From positions 1 through 42,796 of the forward strand of contig JAFZIK010000056.1 of the NCBI GenBank assembly GCA_017554405.1: a stretch of DNA of 42,796 nucleotides. Direction: 5' to 3'. This DNA comes from Clostridia bacterium. Its GTDB lineage: Bacteria > Bacillota > Clostridia > Oscillospirales > Acutalibacteraceae. A program made the translations under genes and the position numbers. This document shows positions 41,682-42,796 of this stretch, in pieces (within the stretch, counting starts at the first letter, position 1; each line of letters opens with the position of its first letter). Below the pieces are notes generated by a model that worked only from the letters and a program-made list of their open reading frames with translations, had not been told where the DNA came from and ran no database searches.

Positions 41682-41920
41682 ATCGGGCGAGTGCCCGATG
41701 GATTTAATGATATACGGCTTCGCCGCATGATATACCGCGCTTTCGCGCGGCATGATATATTGCTCCGCAGTCGCAATATGATATAATATCCGTTCTTCAT
41801 GCGCCGCAGGCGTATATCATATGCGAAGCATATATCATACCGTAGGTATATCATCCGTGACCGAAGGGAACGGATATCATTGAAAGAACCGTGATTTGGT
41901 AAACAAATCACGGTTCTTTC
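41682..41920. repeat. Hairpin-string element 1
   Basis: Begins with ATCGGGC-gagt-GCCCGAT. Four ATGATATA boxes (left half) and four TATATCAT/ATATCAT boxes (right half) alternate with short GC hairpins (CGGC-ttc-GCCG, CCGCGC-tttc-GCGCGG, ATGC-gaa-GCAT, ACC-gta-GGT). ATATCCGTTC (41786) pairs with GAACGGATAT (41867). It ends with a perfect 16-bp hairpin GAAAGAACCGTGATTT / AAATCACGGTTCTTTC. No gene. Confidence 0.65.
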
Positions 41921-41921
41921 A

Positions 41922-42043
41922 TGGCGGAGAGTTAGGGATTCGCTACGGCGCGACTGTCGCGCCTACACGCCCACGGGCTTTGCGACCGTCCACCGGAAGG
42001 TCGCAATTTTGCTTCGCAAAACCGTCCTGTTCAAATCTCTCCC
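41922..42043. repeat. tRNA-3'-end-like element, copy 1
   Basis: The left end TGGCGGAGAGTTAGGGATTCG reads as the complement of a tRNA 3' end (T-arm, acceptor, CCA); the right end CTGTTCAAATCTCTCCC is a T-arm in the opposite sense. Between them are hairpins GGCGCG/CGCGCC, GCCC-ac-GGGC, GCGACC/GGTCGC and TTTTGC-ttc-GCAAAA. There is no D-arm or anticodon arm, so it is not a tRNA gene. Confidence 0.6.
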
Positions 42044-42088
42044 AAATACTGAAAAAGCAAGCCATACCTAAAGGTATAACTTGCTTTT
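42044..42088 (-). terminator. Terminator of tRNA-Ser
   Basis: AAAAAGCAAG..ATACCT / AGGTAT..CTTGCTTTTT directly after the encoded CCA of the tRNA. It is the hairpin half of repeat copy 2 (42018-42088). Confidence 0.8.
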
Positions 42089-42178
42089 TGGCGGAGTAGG
42101 AGAGATTTGAACTCTCGCGCCGGTTGCCCGACCTACGCCCTTAGCAGGGGCGCCTCGTCACCACTTGAGTACTACTCC
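42089..42178 (-). tRNA. tRNA-Ser (anticodon GCT)
   Basis: Acceptor GGAGTAG pairs with CTACTCC, discriminator G, encoded CCA. The anticodon loop CTGCTAA in stem CCC/GGG gives anticodon GCT, reading AGC/AGT codons. A long variable arm (GTCGGGCAACCGGC region) and T-arm GAGAGTTCAAATCTCTC are present, as expected for a class II tRNA. Confidence 0.95.
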
Positions 42179-42209
42179 ATGGTAAACGTTTTAAATTTGA
42201 TGTGCAACT

Positions 42210-42238
42210 ATTATATCAACTTTATTACGAAAGGTCAA
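42210..42238 (-). promoter_or_regulatory. Promoter of tRNA-Ser
   Basis: TTGACC (42238-42233), 17 nt, TATAAT (42215-42210), ~32 bp before the tRNA 5' end. Confidence 0.85.
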
Positions 42239-42281
42239 GAGTAAAATTAAAATCGGTAGAATAAAACAGGAGTAAAAGAAA

Positions 42282-42594
42282 ATCGGGCGAGTGCCCGAAG
42301 AATGTACTTTCTTTAATGGGATACTCTGCGCCTCTTGATTTTCAGACCGCCCCGGGCGGTTGCCCGATTGAAAAGTGATGTCGGCGCGAAGCGCCTGATG
42401 ATGTATCGGCTGACGCCGAAATGATGCAGATTGTTTCACAATCAATGATGCGATGTTTGCCCGATCAAAATGTGCCGAAGGCACACATCATCAGCGTAAG
42501 CGGCATCATTGCCTTAGGCTTCATCATTTGCCCGATAGGGCAAACATCATTCCGCCAACAAAAAAACACGCTTTCGCGTGCTTTTTGTTGGCGG
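42282..42594. repeat. Hairpin-string element 2
   Basis: Begins with the same TCGGGC-gagt-GCCCGA hairpin as element 1, then short hairpins alternating with ATGATG boxes (left) and CATCAT boxes (right), about four each. It ends with a long hairpin CCGCCAACAAAAA..CACG / CGTG..TTTTTGTTGGCGG (42552-42594). Same architecture as element 1 with different box sequence. No gene. Confidence 0.6.
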
Positions 42595-42772
42595 AGAGGA
42601 TGGGATTCGCTACGGCGCTATGCGCCTACACGCCCACGGGCTTTGCGACCGTCCACCGGAAGGTCGCAATTGCTATATCGTTTAATGATTTACGTGCGAA
42701 GCACACATTTGTCTGATATCCGATATCTGCCATCTGGCATCTGGTCGCAACCGCCCTGTTCGAATCCCTCCA
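42590..42772. repeat. tRNA-3'-end-like element, copy 2
   Basis: TGGCGGAGAGGATGGGATTCG, then the CTACGGCGC, CTACACGCCCACGGGC and GCGACCGTCCACCGGAAGG segments shared with copy 1, and a right end CTGTTCGAATCCCTCC. An insertion of ~75 bp relative to copy 1 includes heptad array C. Confidence 0.6.
42712..42746. repeat. Heptad array C (five 7-bp units)
   Basis: TCTGATA, TCCGATA, TCTGCCA, TCTGGCA, TCTGGTC. Units 3-4 form TGCCA-TC-TGGCA, parallel to TGACA-TC-TGTCA of array B. Confidence 0.6.
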
Positions 42773-42796
42773 TATACTTAAAAAAGCAAGCCATAC
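42749..42796. repeat. T-arm/terminator repeat, copy 3, cut by the window end
   Basis: CCGCCCTGTTCGAATCCCTCC, then AAAAAAGCAAGCCATAC, matching the first part of the units at 41410 and 42018. Confidence 0.6.

Noticed and set aside
41922-42043. tRNA gene
   Set aside because: Only T-arm/acceptor-like ends are present; there is no D-arm or anticodon arm.
42301-42484. Short minus-strand frame within the second hairpin string
   Set aside because: Composition is set by repeats and hairpins; no ribosome binding site or family.

Overview
The window looks like the chromosome of a Gram-positive, spore-former-related Clostridia, most likely an Oscillospiraceae/Ruminococcus-type gut anaerobe. The evidence is a type I dockerin on a secreted protein, a CotF-like coat protein, SipW-type signal peptidases with their substrates, sigma-A promoters of the TTGACA-17-TATAAT type, strong GGAGG ribosome binding sites, and REP-like repeats of a kind common in these genomes. 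The species cannot be named from sequence alone.

Left part (1-5.8 kb): the 3' part of a secreted GLUG/dockerin protein, an OGG1-type 8-oxoguanine glycosylase, a few small membrane proteins (one DUF624/YesL-like) and a CotF-like ferritin-fold protein.

Centre (5.8-36.1 kb): a large surface-structure locus tied to cyclic di-GMP. One minus-strand operon with a near-perfect promoter encodes three small proteins with SipW-type N-termini and then a 3,296-residue exported repeat protein. Divergent from it is a beta-propeller sensor fused to an HD-GYP domain. A second minus-strand group holds a DUF2357 (McrC-N-like, no nuclease) protein, a divergent SipW-like peptidase, a small coiled-coil protein and a GGDEF(degenerate)-EAL protein. 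Upstream of these lie a membrane-anchored McrB-like AAA+ ATPase and a second, catalytically complete SipW-like peptidase with a long acidic tail. A third minus-strand operon begins with a c-di-GMP-I (GEMM) riboswitch and terminator and encodes a degenerate EAL protein and two TasA-like/SipW-type proteins. Two diguanylate cyclases flank this part. Together the genes can make (2 GGDEF), degrade (EAL, HD-GYP) and sense (riboswitch, perhaps the degenerate EAL protein) c-di-GMP, and can export and process a set of filament-like proteins. My inference is a c-di-GMP-controlled surface fibre or matrix system that has recruited an McrB/McrC-N-like ATPase pair. I know of no description of that combination.

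Right part (36.2-41.4 kb): an AraC regulator divergent from a GH37 trehalase-like gene and a sugar isomerase/epimerase, then a two-gene ABC exporter. The last 1.4 kb has no protein gene. It holds tRNA-Ser(GCT) with promoter and terminator, a possible small RNA unit, and two composite repeats built of hairpin strings and tRNA-3'-end-like sequence.

Repeats run through the window: two 274-bp elements with perfect tRNA T-arm-like inverted termini, each 10-11 bp before a start codon; three arrays of exactly five 7-bp units; and REP-like units next to a DUF559 gene.
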